64,000 nucleotides of DNA from Semisulcospira habei (lineage: Eukaryota > Mollusca > Gastropoda > Semisulcospiridae). Shown here in pieces: positions 33,245-43,298 of this stretch (positions are counted from its first letter, which is position 1; each line of letters begins with the position of its first letter). The position numbers were made by a program, and so were the translations under genes. Under the pieces are notes generated by a model. It was not told where the DNA came from, made no database searches, and worked only from the letters and a program-made list of their open reading frames with translations. The DNA lies in contig BTPG01000006.1 in the NCBI GenBank assembly GCA_036245525.1, positions 87,873,139 through 87,937,138 on the forward strand, given 5' to 3'.

Positions 33245-33440
33245 CCCCTTGAGCGCTAAGAAAAACTAAACAGGATCCAACTGCAGGAGACTTGGATCCT
33301 GGTGAGCCCTGGCAGTTGTGGGGGGCTCATGAGGATCTATTCCTCTTGCTGACACCACTTTGAATCCATGTTCCTGGGACGGCTGTGTCTCTTTGGCACT
33401 GAATTAACAAAGATTGTGTCAACTGGCAGTGCAGGTGTTA
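33241..33440. mobile_element. TTAA element, family B, beside the HYKK 3' end
   Basis: TTAACCCCTTGAGCGCTAAG at the left; core CTCATGAGGATCTATTCCTC; body TTTGAATCCATGTTCCTGGG; right end GTGCAGGTGTTAA. Its left TTAA is also the right TTAA of a family C hairpin. It ends about 30 bp past the HYKK stop codon. Confidence 0.7.
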
Positions 33441-33466
33441 AACATTACTCAAAACTGTTGCAATTA

Positions 33467-36400
33467 TCACAGTCTGTCATGATAAGAAGAGAATGGGTTT
33501 GGAAGATTGTATGTTCTCAAAACATCTGCCCATGTTTTGTACACGCCAGCAGCGCTGATGTCCTTTAACTGTTCCAAAATAGCCTCCGAAGGTGCCACCC
33601 CCAAGAGCACATAATCATTAGTCCCTTCTTGTACAGCATTCTCATGGGTTTTCAGCACAATAAACTGAGTTACACAAGTCAGCGCAGTTTCATACAAAAA
33701 CGGAAATTCTGTAACCCTCTTGTGCACGCAGCCACAGGTACTGTTAACATCACTGGTGACTGCATGCATTATGGGCTTATCTGATGCGCTATCTATCGTC
33801 ATGTAGCCAGCGATAACGTGTCCACCTATTTCAAGCAGATTCACAGTCTCACAATCGATCATCATATCAGCAATCAACCTGGATAATTCTAATGCTGGGT
33901 ATGAGTACACCATTTCTTCAAAATCAATTATGGCATATTTTTTTAGGATGTCGGCATGAGCAGGTGGTGATGCAAGTGATGAGTCTGCAGATGACGTAGT
34001 CCATGTGCATGGTTCAGATCCCATTTTGTCAGTGTCCCAGTCAACAATAACGTTGTAGTCGTGGAAATCTCCATGTATTATACCTGCACGTTTAAAGACA
34101 GATTCCAATTTTAAGTGTATGAAATAAAAACGTTTTTCACTGGCCTAGTAAGGAAAGGCTCGTACGGCTGATGTCAGGTACAGTTAGCCCAACTGAATGC
34201 GGGCCAACTGCACCTGACATCAGACAGATGACATTTTGCTCATTGGGGCTTTCACCATGATTAATAGCACCTTACTTCCCTTCCCCTCCCTCCCGCCCCC
34301 CCCCCCCCCCCCATCTCCCCTCCACCCAACCCCACAGACACACAATTATCTCTTTACGCACATCCCTACAAGTACACACAGGCACACATGTATTCACAGG
34401 TCCACAAACATAACCATTTACACGCTCACCTGTAACCCCCTTCACTGCCAAGAAAAAATGAACAAGATCCAGCTGCAAGAGACATAGATCCTCATGAGCC
34501 CTGCAACTGCAGGGGGCCATGAGAATCTATGCCTTTTGCTGAGACCAATTTGTATCCATGTTTCTTTGATGGCTCATTAGGTTACCGCTATGTACCACAG
34601 ACAGGTCCATCAATAAACACGAACTATATTGGTCATCTATGGTGAAAGCATGATTGATGAAAGGAAAGTAAGTCACAGCTTTCACATACCTTTCGTAAGG
34701 CGACTGAATTCCTTGCCTGACCGGATTTCTGTAAATCTGGCAATGATGTCAGCCAGTTGTTTCCTCTGGACTGTGTCCTTGGGAAATCAGCAATAAAATG
34801 CTATTAATGAACATAAACGACAAAAACAAAAGTGACACACACTATTATGTTACTTTGATGACAAATTTGCTACTGTGGATACCATGCCTCATGCCCTCTT
34901 TAACAGTTACAAAAGTCACTAACACAGGTGTAAAGGATTTGTGACAAAGCTGAAGTACACATTACACGTACATACCTGTATACAGTGCAGATATGACGAC
35001 AGCTGGTGCATGTTTTCCAGTGCCCATGGTGACGTGGGGTGCTCATCCAGTTGCTCACTGTCACATTCCTGTAATAATTAACAATATAATTATATATAGT
35101 AATACGTTAACTGGAAATGTGTTATTTTCTGTATCTCCTCTGAAACTACTGGAAGGATGTACTTGCTAGTGACACCCTTACATGCCCATGGGGGTGGAGG
35201 TGGGGGGGAGGGAGGGAGGGAGGGGGGCCCATGGGCATGTAAGAATGTTACCTGCAAGCAGGCAAGTACATCCTACCAGTGGTTTCAAAGGTCATTGGGC
35301 CAACATGGGCCTCAGTGCACAGTCGTGCATGGGCGGACTGCGGCCAATTGCCTTATGCTTACTGGGGCAGTACTGACCTGCAGAGCTCGGTGCATGAGAG
35401 CCAACAGGACACCCACTTCAAACAGCACTCTGGCTGTGATCACCCTTGTGTCTGCTCCAAGCTGCTTGCCCGGCAGGAAAGTCATCAGCACTGCAAACCT
35501 GTCAAAGTGGTAAAAATGAACACTCTTGCACATGCAGCCACTGTGAACAGTACTGGCGACTGCACACATAAGGGGGGTTGACCTCTAGAGGAAAATGACT
35601 CATTTAAGAAAAAAACTAACCATTTTCTAATATAACAATAACTTTGGGAGGTGTCCATAAGGACTGGGCACCAGCAGGACTGAAGGGATCAGATGACAGT
35701 TCAAGGGTAGTGCCAAATTAGCTTGGCACCTGTCATGAAAAATCTATCTCCTGTTTTGGTATATTAACGATCAAGAATATACAAACCCCCTCTTTATTAC
35801 TATCTGTTTCAAAACAAATCATAAAACAAAATCATGTCTAGGTTTCAAGACCTCTCTCATCTCCAGTGTTAATAAGCTAAACTAGGACTAATTAAGAATA
35901 TACCAGTAGACTTAAGCAAATTAAAAAAACAACAACACATGACATATTGCTGACATTGTGATTATACACCGTATAATAAAGTAATGATAACCCTTAAAAC
36001 ACACAAACACGCACACATTGATCGAATTGTTCAAACATGCAAAGCCACAGATAAAACATTGTACTAATGAAAATTAACCCTTATCATTCGGAATACACCA
36101 GTGCGTGAAATAAGTGTGATTAAAATAGTTCAAGGGTAGTGCCAGAATAGCTTGGCGCCTCTAGGCGCCAACTATTCTGGCACCACCCTTGAACTAAAGC
36201 CGTTGATCTTATCCTTATCTGTAAGTACTATAATGTAGCTTGCATATGGCAGTGTACAAATTTAAAGCTTTTAGCCTCAGTATGATATGGGTTAACACAT
36301 ATTTAAAAGGAATAAATTTGAAAGCATGTTTTCATAATTTTTTTCTTTTTTGTTAGAAAGTGTGCAAATTGGTGTGTATTTTACAGAAAATATTGGTGAG

Positions 36401-39400
36401 CTGGACTGACAGTATGACAGTTCTCTAGGTCCAAATGTTAGGTTAAGAAAGAACAGTGTACATGTACTGGCTGGTACGTTCAAAAAGGTCACAGAGATAG
36501 TGTTCATGAAGACGTTTAACCCATTCAGTACCAAGAAAATCTGAACACCACCCAACTGCAAGAGGTATAGATCCTCATGAGCCCCTGCAGAAAGGGTCTT
36601 GTGCATGTGTCGATAGAATCAGCTGCAAGCAAAAGGCATTTGACATACAGCATTCACATCTCTTGAGTCTGAATTAACTCTTTTGAGACGTGCCGCAACC
36701 GGATTCACGGCATAAAGCCACGAATCCGGTTGCTTCACGTCTCAAAAGAGTTAATCCCTTCAGAGATAGTGTTCATGAAGACTTTTAACCCATTCAGCAC
36801 TGAGAAAATCTGAACACCGCCCAACTGCAAAAGGTATTGGTCATCATGAGCCCCCGCAGTTGCTGATGGGGCTCACGAGGAGCTATACTCCTGCTGAATC
36901 CAGGTCCTCTGGACGGCTGCGGCTTTTGGTCATTGAATCAACACAGACTCACAAACAAGATAAGTGTCCAGTGGCAGTGAAGGGGTTAAAATCTGTCCTC
37001 ACAAGTCCCTTTCATTTACAAGTCTTAGTTTCTCTTGTGCAACACCAGCTAAATCTTGCTGTATCAACTGTTTCCTCCCCTTCCATCTTCAAGGGGCTCA
37101 TGAGATTCTTTAGCCTCTTGCTGGAAAAAAAGTGTACTGTGGGGATCTCCTCCAAACTGAAAGCTCATTGGAGTTCAGTTCTCTGTGATGATCAAATGAT
37201 GGGAAATTGTCACAGCAATGAACTCGTTCAGTGCTAAGAAAATTTGAACACCAACCAAAGGCAAGAGGTAGAGATCCTCATGAGCCCCCGTGGCCGCAGG
37301 GGCTCATGAGGATCTATGCCTCTTGCTGACACCACTTTGAATCCGTGTAATTGGGACAGCTAAGAATTTTGGGTGCTGAATTGGCTAACGAAGACTGCAA
37401 AAACACAATCTGTGTAAACCGGCACTGAATGTGTTAAATGATCCTAACAGATGTCTTGTTTGCACTGCATGGCCAACTAACTTGGATGTCTGCCCGAGAA
37501 TATTTGCTTGAGGAATATGATATATTGCCAAGGTTCAGCATTCCTCAAACCCAACTTCATAAATAGCTCAATATACATTAATCTCTTTCTGCATGCAGCC
37601 AGAAGAGTTATAAATAATACCAACAGCTGTAGGCACAAGGGGGTTAAAATTTACCCGTCTTGACCAACTGGCGCTAGGGTTGTACCCCGGTGAGTGGGAA
37701 TCACCACAGGACACAGGAAACCCCTCTGCAGGAGGTACTGGGAACACTTGATTTGTTTTTCTGTTATTGGCAGTCGGTCTGCAGCACATAAGGCATCGTT
37801 CAGCACTTTCAGTACATATTTCTGTTCTCGATTCTCTTCTTTGGTTGTCTCGAGCCTGTCCAATAGATTAACACTTTCACCCTTACCTCTCTGGCTGTTG
37901 GTGGTGCTTTTTGTCAAGGCCAACAAACAGCACTACTAACAGCCAAAGGGTTTAACCCTTTTCATCCTGATACACTATTGCTTAAATTAAATGTGACTAT
38001 GACAGGTAAAGGGTGGTGCCAGTGGCGCCAAGCTATTCTGGCAACACCCTAAACTAAAATGCTTGATCTATCTCCTAATCTGTAATGTAGCCTTCATAAG
38101 ACAAAAAAAAAAAAAAAGCAAATTAAAAAATGTCAGCCTCAGGATGTGATGGATTAAAAGACACCACAGTGGGAGATGCCAGACTAGCTTTGCTCCTTCC
38201 CAGGCACCAAGCAAATGAACCCACGATACATATCGTGGGTAGAAATATTTTCACCTGTTACTCTGTTATTTGTACAAACTTATGTTAGACAGGTGACTTT
38301 AGCATCTTATCAGGTATAATATACCTGTGTACTGAAAAATGCCTACATATTTGTTTATTAAAAAATAATAACGTAAAATTTACGTCCCTTGTCCACATGT
38401 TGTCAGTAGAAATTGTACCACACAGTTTACACAAACTGTGCCACATTGATTGTATAATGCAATTTCTACAGATGAAATACAATTAAGGTAGTCATATTGC
38501 TGATATTTGCATCAGTACATCATGGGTTGGAAATCACACTACACAATTAATTACATAGACTGCGACGAATTGATTGGTATAGCGTGCGATTTCTATAACC
38601 CATGAAGTATGATTAAGGTAGTAAAAAGTGATGTGTAGTGAAAGTTAACCCCTTATGCCCCGAGGCTGAAATTATCAAATTTGTGTAGATTTCCTCTGAG
38701 GTCTATGTCACAGTTCTGGAGACAGATGGACCATGATATTTGAAGGTTGGTGTCAGAATAGCTTGGCACCTAGGCCTAGAGGTGCCAAGCTATTCTGACA
38801 CCAACCTTGAAATATGTTCAATCCACATCCTGTTGTAGTCTCTCAGGGTTTTATGGGTTAATTTGCATAAGCACCAAGCTAACCTGCACAACTATTGAAC
38901 TACAGGTCAGCTTCTGTGTATTAAAGTACCAGGGAGAAGTACAGTCAGACCGGGATATTTATGAATGTGTTATTGTTGTACTGAATTTTCATAGATTTGT
39001 GAGGCAAAGACACACAGTAAGCAAAAAGTCCTTGTACCAATATCAGCCTCATCTAGCCTGTGCAAGCCAGCTCAGGCTGACATCAGCCTGAGGGCCTTTT
39101 CCTCACCAGGCATCCCTGTGACAACCAGATACCTGTGCATGTTAATTTAAATTGTAATATCTGATACTGTGGTACACTGGAGCAGGTAATGTTGAGGCTG
39201 ACCTGTATCACAGCTGATTCATGTTCCACAACTGATGAACAGTCTTAAGGCCGTTCTTAATCGGACAAACCTACCTGTACATTTGTTTGCCAACTCTGAC
39301 GATCTAGAGTTCCGCTATCTCGGGCGAACCAGGTTGGTTCTTAATTGGACGATCCAAAGATATGGCGAACCTAGTTCGAAGTAGTTTGTGAACCTTGACA

Positions 39401-40517
39401 AACCATAGTTTGCTGTCGGAAAAAGATCGCTGGACATGTTGAGCAATCCAAGGCGATCCTTTTCTCTGATTGGTCAAAACTTTTACCCTCTTCTGCATTG
39501 GAGATAAGAAGATAGTCACCGATCCAACAACCATGGCGGACGGCGATATGTCACTTTTGTGCGAAGAACAAGAATTATTTTATTGATTTCTGGGAGGCGC
39601 AACGCTGTTTGTGGGATCCCTACTTAAAAGAGTACAATTTCCAGATCGCAACGCGGCATTGCGGCAGCCATTTTGAACACCTTCCCAGACCTACTTATGC
39701 CAAACCAAGCACTTCAATTAAGAAAGAGAACCATGGCGAATCTAGTTTGCTCAAGTTCGCCTAGGTTCGTTCAACCTGAGTTAAGAAGCAAACCAAAAGA
39801 TCGCCGCATCTCCGATCTAGGTTTGCCGATCAAAGGTTTGTCCAATTAATAACAGGCTTTAATCAGCGCTGGATCAATCAGTTTTCAAGGAAGAGGGGGG
39901 GGGGGGGGGGGGGGCGCTTAACTTTTATTTTTTTCTATTGCCAGGGTCTAGTATATATCAAGACACCACAACCGAAACTGTTCTTCCGACGTTTTTGAAA
40001 GTTTCTAACTGGTGTTACATATGGCACTGAAACACAAGCGTTACAACTGAATTTAAACACACTTATTTATAGTTTGATGCCAGTTGAGGGGAGGTGCTGT
40101 AGTACCAAAGCACCCCCCCCCCACCCCCACCCACCCACCACCCCCCCCACCCGGATTCGGCCCTTCTTTAATAGATCTATGTTTGCTAAAGTAAAAAGTG
40201 TGAATAAGTTACGACTGTGAAAAAAAAAAAATTAAAGATAGGGGACACTTAACAAAAAACTGATGTAGACATGCATGACCAAAATAATTATAAACAAACC
40301 AAAAAAGACGCCATTATACGTACCCTATGAGCTTAGTCCTTTGATGGGCAGACCTGTCTTTCTCAATGTTACTGTCCTCATCAACAGGAATGACCGTGAT
40401 GGCAAAGTTTCTACTGTCATATGCCAGCAGCTCCGTCACATGTTGCACATGCAGTTTGTAATGCTGTAGCAAAATGCTTGAGACTTGCTGGAGGGTCACC
40501 TGTGGTCTGTGGGCCAT
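33467..40517 (-). CDS. HYKK: Hydroxylysine kinase-like protein, six exons
   Basis: Aminoglycoside-phosphotransferase-fold kinase. The family member HYKK phosphorylates 5-hydroxylysine using GTP in lysine/hydroxylysine breakdown. Exons in coding order: 40517-40354, 37855-37655, 35498-35378, 35068-34976, 34777-34690, 34083-33467. The first, third, fourth and fifth introns start with GTCTGC, GTCAGT, GTATGT and GTATGT, the second with GTAAAT; acceptors end in AG. Phases agree at all five joins, giving about 427 residues. Visible motifs: N-terminal YDSRNF, YVLKV with the ATP-site lysine (about K71), the catalytic loop HGDFHDYN (D228), and IDFEE with the metal-binding Asp (D276). The protein is longer than human HYKK (373 residues, from memory). 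One insert of about 30 residues lies between HGD and IDF. A second, about 328-346, is read from a family D hairpin inside exon 6. Donor 1 is weak. No polyadenylation site was identified. Confidence 0.88.
33710..33780. mobile_element. Family D hairpin inside HYKK exon 6
   Basis: GTAACCCTCTTGTGCACGCA, CAGGTACTGTTAACATCACT and GACTGCATGCATTATGGGCT match the family D outline, including its central GGTACTGT. Read on the minus strand it contributes MHAVTSDVNSTCGCVHKRV to the kinase without breaking the frame. Confidence 0.7.
34168..34222. repeat. Inverted repeat (HYKK intron 5)
   Basis: CTGATGTCAGGTACAGTT and AACTGCACCTGACATCAG form a stem of about 22 bp around AACTGAATGC. Confidence 0.65.
34431..34585. 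mobile_element. Family B element, right-truncated (HYKK intron 5)
   Basis: TGTAACCCCCTTCACTGCC start, core AAGAGACATAGATCCTCATG with the inverse ATGAGAATCTATGCC, body TTTGTATCCATGTTTC. The right terminus is lost. Confidence 0.65.
35153..35275. repeat. Stem with a G-tract loop (HYKK intron 3)
   Basis: AGGATGTACTTGCT and CTTACATGCCCATGGG pair with CCCATGGGCATGTAAG and GGCAAGTACATCCT. The loop is GGGGGGGAGGGAGGGAGGGA, a G-quadruplex pattern. Confidence 0.65.
35516..35582. repeat. Family D hairpin 18 bp upstream of HYKK exon 3
   Basis: CACTCTTGCACATGCAGCCA, GAACAGTACT, GACTGCACACATAAGGGGGG. It sits next to the polypyrimidine tract of exon 3. Confidence 0.6.
35625..35765. mobile_element. Half copy of a family A hairpin
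   Basis: Left arm ACAGTTCAAGGGTAGTGCCA followed by GCTTGGCACC, then an abrupt jump to the outer-right region; the right stem is deleted. Located in HYKK intron 2. Confidence 0.6.
36077..36295. mobile_element. TTAA hairpin element, family A' (HYKK intron 2)
   Basis: Begins TTAACCCTTATCATTCGGAA and ends TATGATATGGGTTAA. Inner stem AGTTCAAGGGTAGTGCCAGA with the inverted partner, loop around TCTA. Close copy at 57273-57500. Confidence 0.75.
36517..36610. mobile_element. Family B element, left half (HYKK intron 2)
   Basis: TTTAACCCATTCAGTACC followed by GCAAGAGGTATAGATCCTCA, then truncated. The flank CAGAGATAGTGTTCATGAAG is duplicated at the next copy about 270 bp downstream. Confidence 0.6.
36674..36754. 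mobile_element. TTAA hairpin element, family C (HYKK intron 2)
   Basis: Same 81-bp length and structure as 33164-33244: TTAACTCTTTTGAGACGTG and CACGTCTCAAAAGAGTTAA, inner arms CCGGATTCACGG and CCACGAATCCGG. Confidence 0.8.
36786..36989. mobile_element. TTAA element, family B (HYKK intron 2)
   Basis: TTTAACCCATTCAGCACTGA at the left, GTGGCAGTGAAGGGGTTAA at the right. The core is a degenerate CATGAGCCCCCGCAGTTGC with its inverse. Confidence 0.7.
37217..37438. mobile_element. TTAA element, family B (HYKK intron 2)
   Basis: Ends ACTCGTTCAGTGCTAAG and GGCACTGAATGTGTTAA. The core palindrome GATCCTCATGAGCCCCCG with an almost perfect inverse is centred near 37293. Confidence 0.7.
37578..37647. mobile_element. 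Family D hairpin next to the HYKK exon 2 donor
   Basis: TTAATCTCTTTCTGCATGCA at the left and GGCACAAGGGGGTTAA at the right. Its right TTAA ends one base from the GTAAAT donor (37654-37649). Confidence 0.65.
37868..37955. mobile_element. TTAA hairpin element, family E, upstream of HYKK exon 2
   Basis: TTAACACTTTCACCC at the left, GCCAAAGGGTTTAA at the right; arms GGCTGTTGGTGGTGCT and AGCACTACTAACAGCC. A half copy lies at 13364-13402 (TTAACCCTTTGGCTGTTGG). Confidence 0.65.
37952..38157. mobile_element. TTAA hairpin element, family A' (internally shortened)
   Basis: TTAACCCTTTTCATCC at the left and GATGTGATGGATTAA at the right. The stem is partly deleted on the left (GGTGGTGCCAGTGGCGCC). An A15 run lies inside. 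Its left TTAA is shared with the family E element at 37868-37955. Confidence 0.65.
38217..38242. repeat. Small perfect hairpin (HYKK intron 1)
   Basis: ACCCACGAT, loop ACAT, ATCGTGGGT. Confidence 0.65.
38648..38862. mobile_element. TTAA hairpin element, family A (HYKK intron 1)
   Basis: TTAACCCCTTATGCCCCG at the left and TTTTATGGGTTAA at the right. Inner arms GGTTGGTGTCAGAATAGCTT and the inverse pair almost perfectly over about 36 bp. Confidence 0.75.
38905..39115. repeat. Repeat G (HYKK intron 1)
   Basis: AAGTACCAGGGAGAAGTACA and AGCTCAGGCTGACATCAGCC; partly inverted relative to 31625-31930. Confidence 0.5.
39248..39858 (+). mobile_element. Harbinger-like DNA element with a MADF-domain remnant
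   Basis: Ends AGGCCGTTCTTAATCGGACA and its inverted partner (AGCCTGTTATTAATTGGACA, reversed) form 25-bp terminal inverted repeats with about five mismatches. They are flanked by a TTA target duplication (39245-39247, 39859-39861), the 3-bp type of PIF/Harbinger. Inside, from an ATG near 39532, a MADF-like sequence is visible (MADGDMSLLCEEQELF). It continues in another frame as DFWEAQRCLWDPYLKEY. Frameshifted and short, so non-autonomous. Confidence 0.7.
39885..40150 (+). repeat. G/C-tract repeat, second copy
   Basis: The poly-G run at 39894-39914, then CGCTTAACTTTTATTTTTTT and TATTGCCAGGGTCTAGTATA, ending in poly-C near 40145. Confidence 0.5.
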
Positions 40518-40521
40518 TATA

Positions 40522-40705
40522 TACTGATCAACAAATGAAACGCAAATTTTTCACCATAACGCTTTTCTTCTAAATATATTTTAATCTGGGTTATTTTGAC
40601 CTCATTTATTAGAAAGTGTTATGAAGAGTGTATTATGTCATGTGCAAATAGAATGTTTTGTCTTAAAATCGTACATCGATGACATGACATCATCAGTGAC
40701 ACTAC
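40522..40705 (+). repeat. Repeat H, directly upstream of the HYKK start codon
   Basis: ACTGATCAACAAATGAAACG to TGACATCATCAGTGACAC. The HYKK ATG (40517) is five bases from its edge, so the 5' UTR or promoter of HYKK lies in this repeat. Confidence 0.6.
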
Positions 40706-40997
40706 TATCACAGGATATTGAAAGTGAAATGGAGACCATCAGCAGAGGACACAGCTGAAAGCCAACCAATCACTAGGGTCCATGTGCATGAAAATCCGGC
40801 CGGTTTGGTCTTGACCTACTTTTCGTTTGTCAAAGGCACCTAAATAATCAACATGACCTACAAACATGAAAATCAAAAAGTTCTTTAATTTTAGGTTAGC
40901 TGCCATATTTACCTGATAAATGGATATGGGCGAGTTCTTTATCTCTGTGTCAGTCACTGGAGCATAAACAAATGGTTCGAAAGTAATTCATGTTAAA

Positions 40998-41119
40998 TCA
41001 AATAATAATAATAATAATAATAATAATGATTTCTATGGTGCCTAATCTCAGGTAGAGCTCTAGGCGCCTTACAAAATTCAAAAATACAATTACAAAAACT
41101 GTACACAATATTACACGCG

Positions 41120-41190
<71 letters not shown>
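40998..41190 (+). repeat. TAA tail and CA microsatellite of the L2/CR1-like LINE
   Basis: TAATAATAA at 41003-41030 and CG/CA at 41117-41190 lie in the 3' UTR of the minus-strand LINE. Confidence 0.9.
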
Positions 41191-41192
<2 letters not shown>

Positions 41193-42329
41193 TCCAGGCA
41201 CCATAGCAAAACTACAACAGAATCCTCAGCAATCAATGATTAATCAGTGGGGTAATGGAGTTGGAATATGTGTGTTTTTAGCGCAGATTTAAAAACGTCT
41301 TTTGAAGCAGCGTGGCAGACATGGGAGGGGAGTTCGTTCCAGTACAGCGGCCCAAGATATGAAAAAGACCGCTGGCCAAAAGACTTGGTACGGACAAAAG
41401 GTACACGCAAAATGCGGCTGTCAGCAGAGGATCTGAGTTGTCTTGAGGGAATGTACAGCTGCAGATGAGAGGACAGGTACGAGGGGCTTGATGTGGAAAT
41501 GCAGCAAAGCAGACAGAAGAAAGTTTATACTGAATTCTTGCAGCCACAGGGTGCCTGTGGAGGGATTTAATTACAGGTGTAATATGATCAGTTTTGCGCT
41601 TTTTGGTGATGAGCCTCGCAGCAGAATTCTGAACTTTTTGAAGCCTGTCAATCTCATATTTGGGACAACCTGCAGACAGTGAATTACAATAATCCAGCTT
41701 GGAAAGAACAAATGCACAGATGAGGGTTTTGTCGCTTCGATGGTCAAATAGTGTCCGATAGAAGAAATGCGACGGAGCTCCATGTAGGCTGTGCGACAGG
41801 TGTTGACAATCTGTTGGTTCATGGACAGTGTTTCGTCCAGGGTTACTCCAAGATTCTTGGCGGTGTGTGAGAAATTGATGATGCTGGTTCCTATGGCCAT
41901 GGACGTGGGGAGGGAAAGTGAACTGGTCAATCTGGGGGGTTTGATTATAAGAGACTCAGTTTTATCATCATTAAGTTGAAGTTTGTTTGATGACATCCAC
42001 TCTTTGACATCACAGATACAGTTCTGAAGGCTTAGGATGTCGCTTGGGACTTGGTCGGGAGTAGCGTGTTTGTACAGCTGTGAGTCATCGGCAAAGCCAT
42101 GGTGGGAAACCGAGAATCTCTCAATTACACTGGAAAGAGGCTGGATGTAGAGAATGAAGAGAATGGTGCCTAGGACTGAGCCCTGGGGGACCCCAAAGCG
42201 CAGTAGAGAAGGACTCGACCGGTAGCTGTTAATGACAACAGTCTGGTGACGATCAATAAGATTTATGAAGAGATTGATGTGCACCGGAAGTTCTGGTTCT
42301 CTTATAAAATTTTTTGAGTCAAATTTCAT
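41003..42329 (-). mobile_element. 5'-truncated L2/CR1-like LINE with an ATT-repeat 3' tail
   Basis: The RT portion at 42329-41571 contains FGVPQGSVLGTILF, HGFADDSQLY, WMSSNKLQLNDDKTE and the NLGV motif. Recognisable coding from the RT starts near 42255. The frame breaks near 41590. The C-terminal LGPLYWNELPSH and the KSALKTHIF-like ending are readable in another frame to about 41250. The 3' UTR contains a CA/CG microsatellite (41117-41190) and ends in an ATT repeat (41003-41030 on the plus strand as TAA). Confidence 0.8.
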
Positions 42330-43274
42330 TTGAGGCAGTTAATAACATAAGCAGTCCACACAACTTGTGTGTTAAAACATATCACAGGAAACTTGTTTCA
42401 GAGTGTGTCCAGTTTTGCTTATTTTCACCTCTAATGAAACCCTGTGTCCTCCAAGGTATCCATGGGCGATAACTCATCCAATTTTTGTGTGAAGTTAGCT
42501 CAGACAGTAGGCTGAACATCTAAAGTAAGCAACATATAAAATTTTCTTGTTTTGCTGTCAGGGTGGCTCTTTGTTTGCGGGTACACTACAGACACTTTTC
42601 GCGTTTTCAATGGAAGTCAGTACAGTTACCAAATGCTGAGCCTTGTATTCGCATGAGAAAGGAATAAAAGATGCAGTAAAGGCCTGAGGTCAGTTGTACA
42701 AGTAGCTTATATATATATATGCCATTATGCATTTTGCTACGCTTTAGCAGCATACACACAATATACGCTCTCATGCATCTGGTCCCAGGTTTGCCCTAGG
42801 AAGAAATAATCATATATTACGTCCATTTGTGTGAAAAGCGAGACAAACTACATCACAATTAAAATCTCACATTTCACAAAGACGTACTTAATGACTTGCC
42901 TTTTGCCTTTGCCGATTACCTGGATGACATACATACTAATACGCTGAAATCCGGTTGCACGAAACCGTGTAAGGTGCAAATAGTCATTCGTGCTAATAGC
43001 TTAATAATATAGGTATTATATATATAATTATAGGTACTCATAATCCCCTATGCACAAAAGCATGCATGCCGCTCTCCAATGAGCGGAAACATATGGGCTG
43101 ACAATGTGCGATTGGAAAGACAGCTATAAACCAACTCAGTTGTGAAAAAATAAATGAGCATGTGTTTGCCGTCTTGATGAAAGTTTAGCCTCTGCCACGG
43201 CAGTCTAGCAGATGATTGACGAAGAGTGTGATGCCTGCTTCGCGTTCGAGGCGATGTTCACACCAGTGATGAGT
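42330..43274. other. No gene recognised
   Basis: AT-rich spacer between two minus-strand LINEs; a short TATATATA tract at 42709-42720. Confidence 0.5.
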
Positions 43275-43298
43275 GCATCATCATCATCATCATCATCA

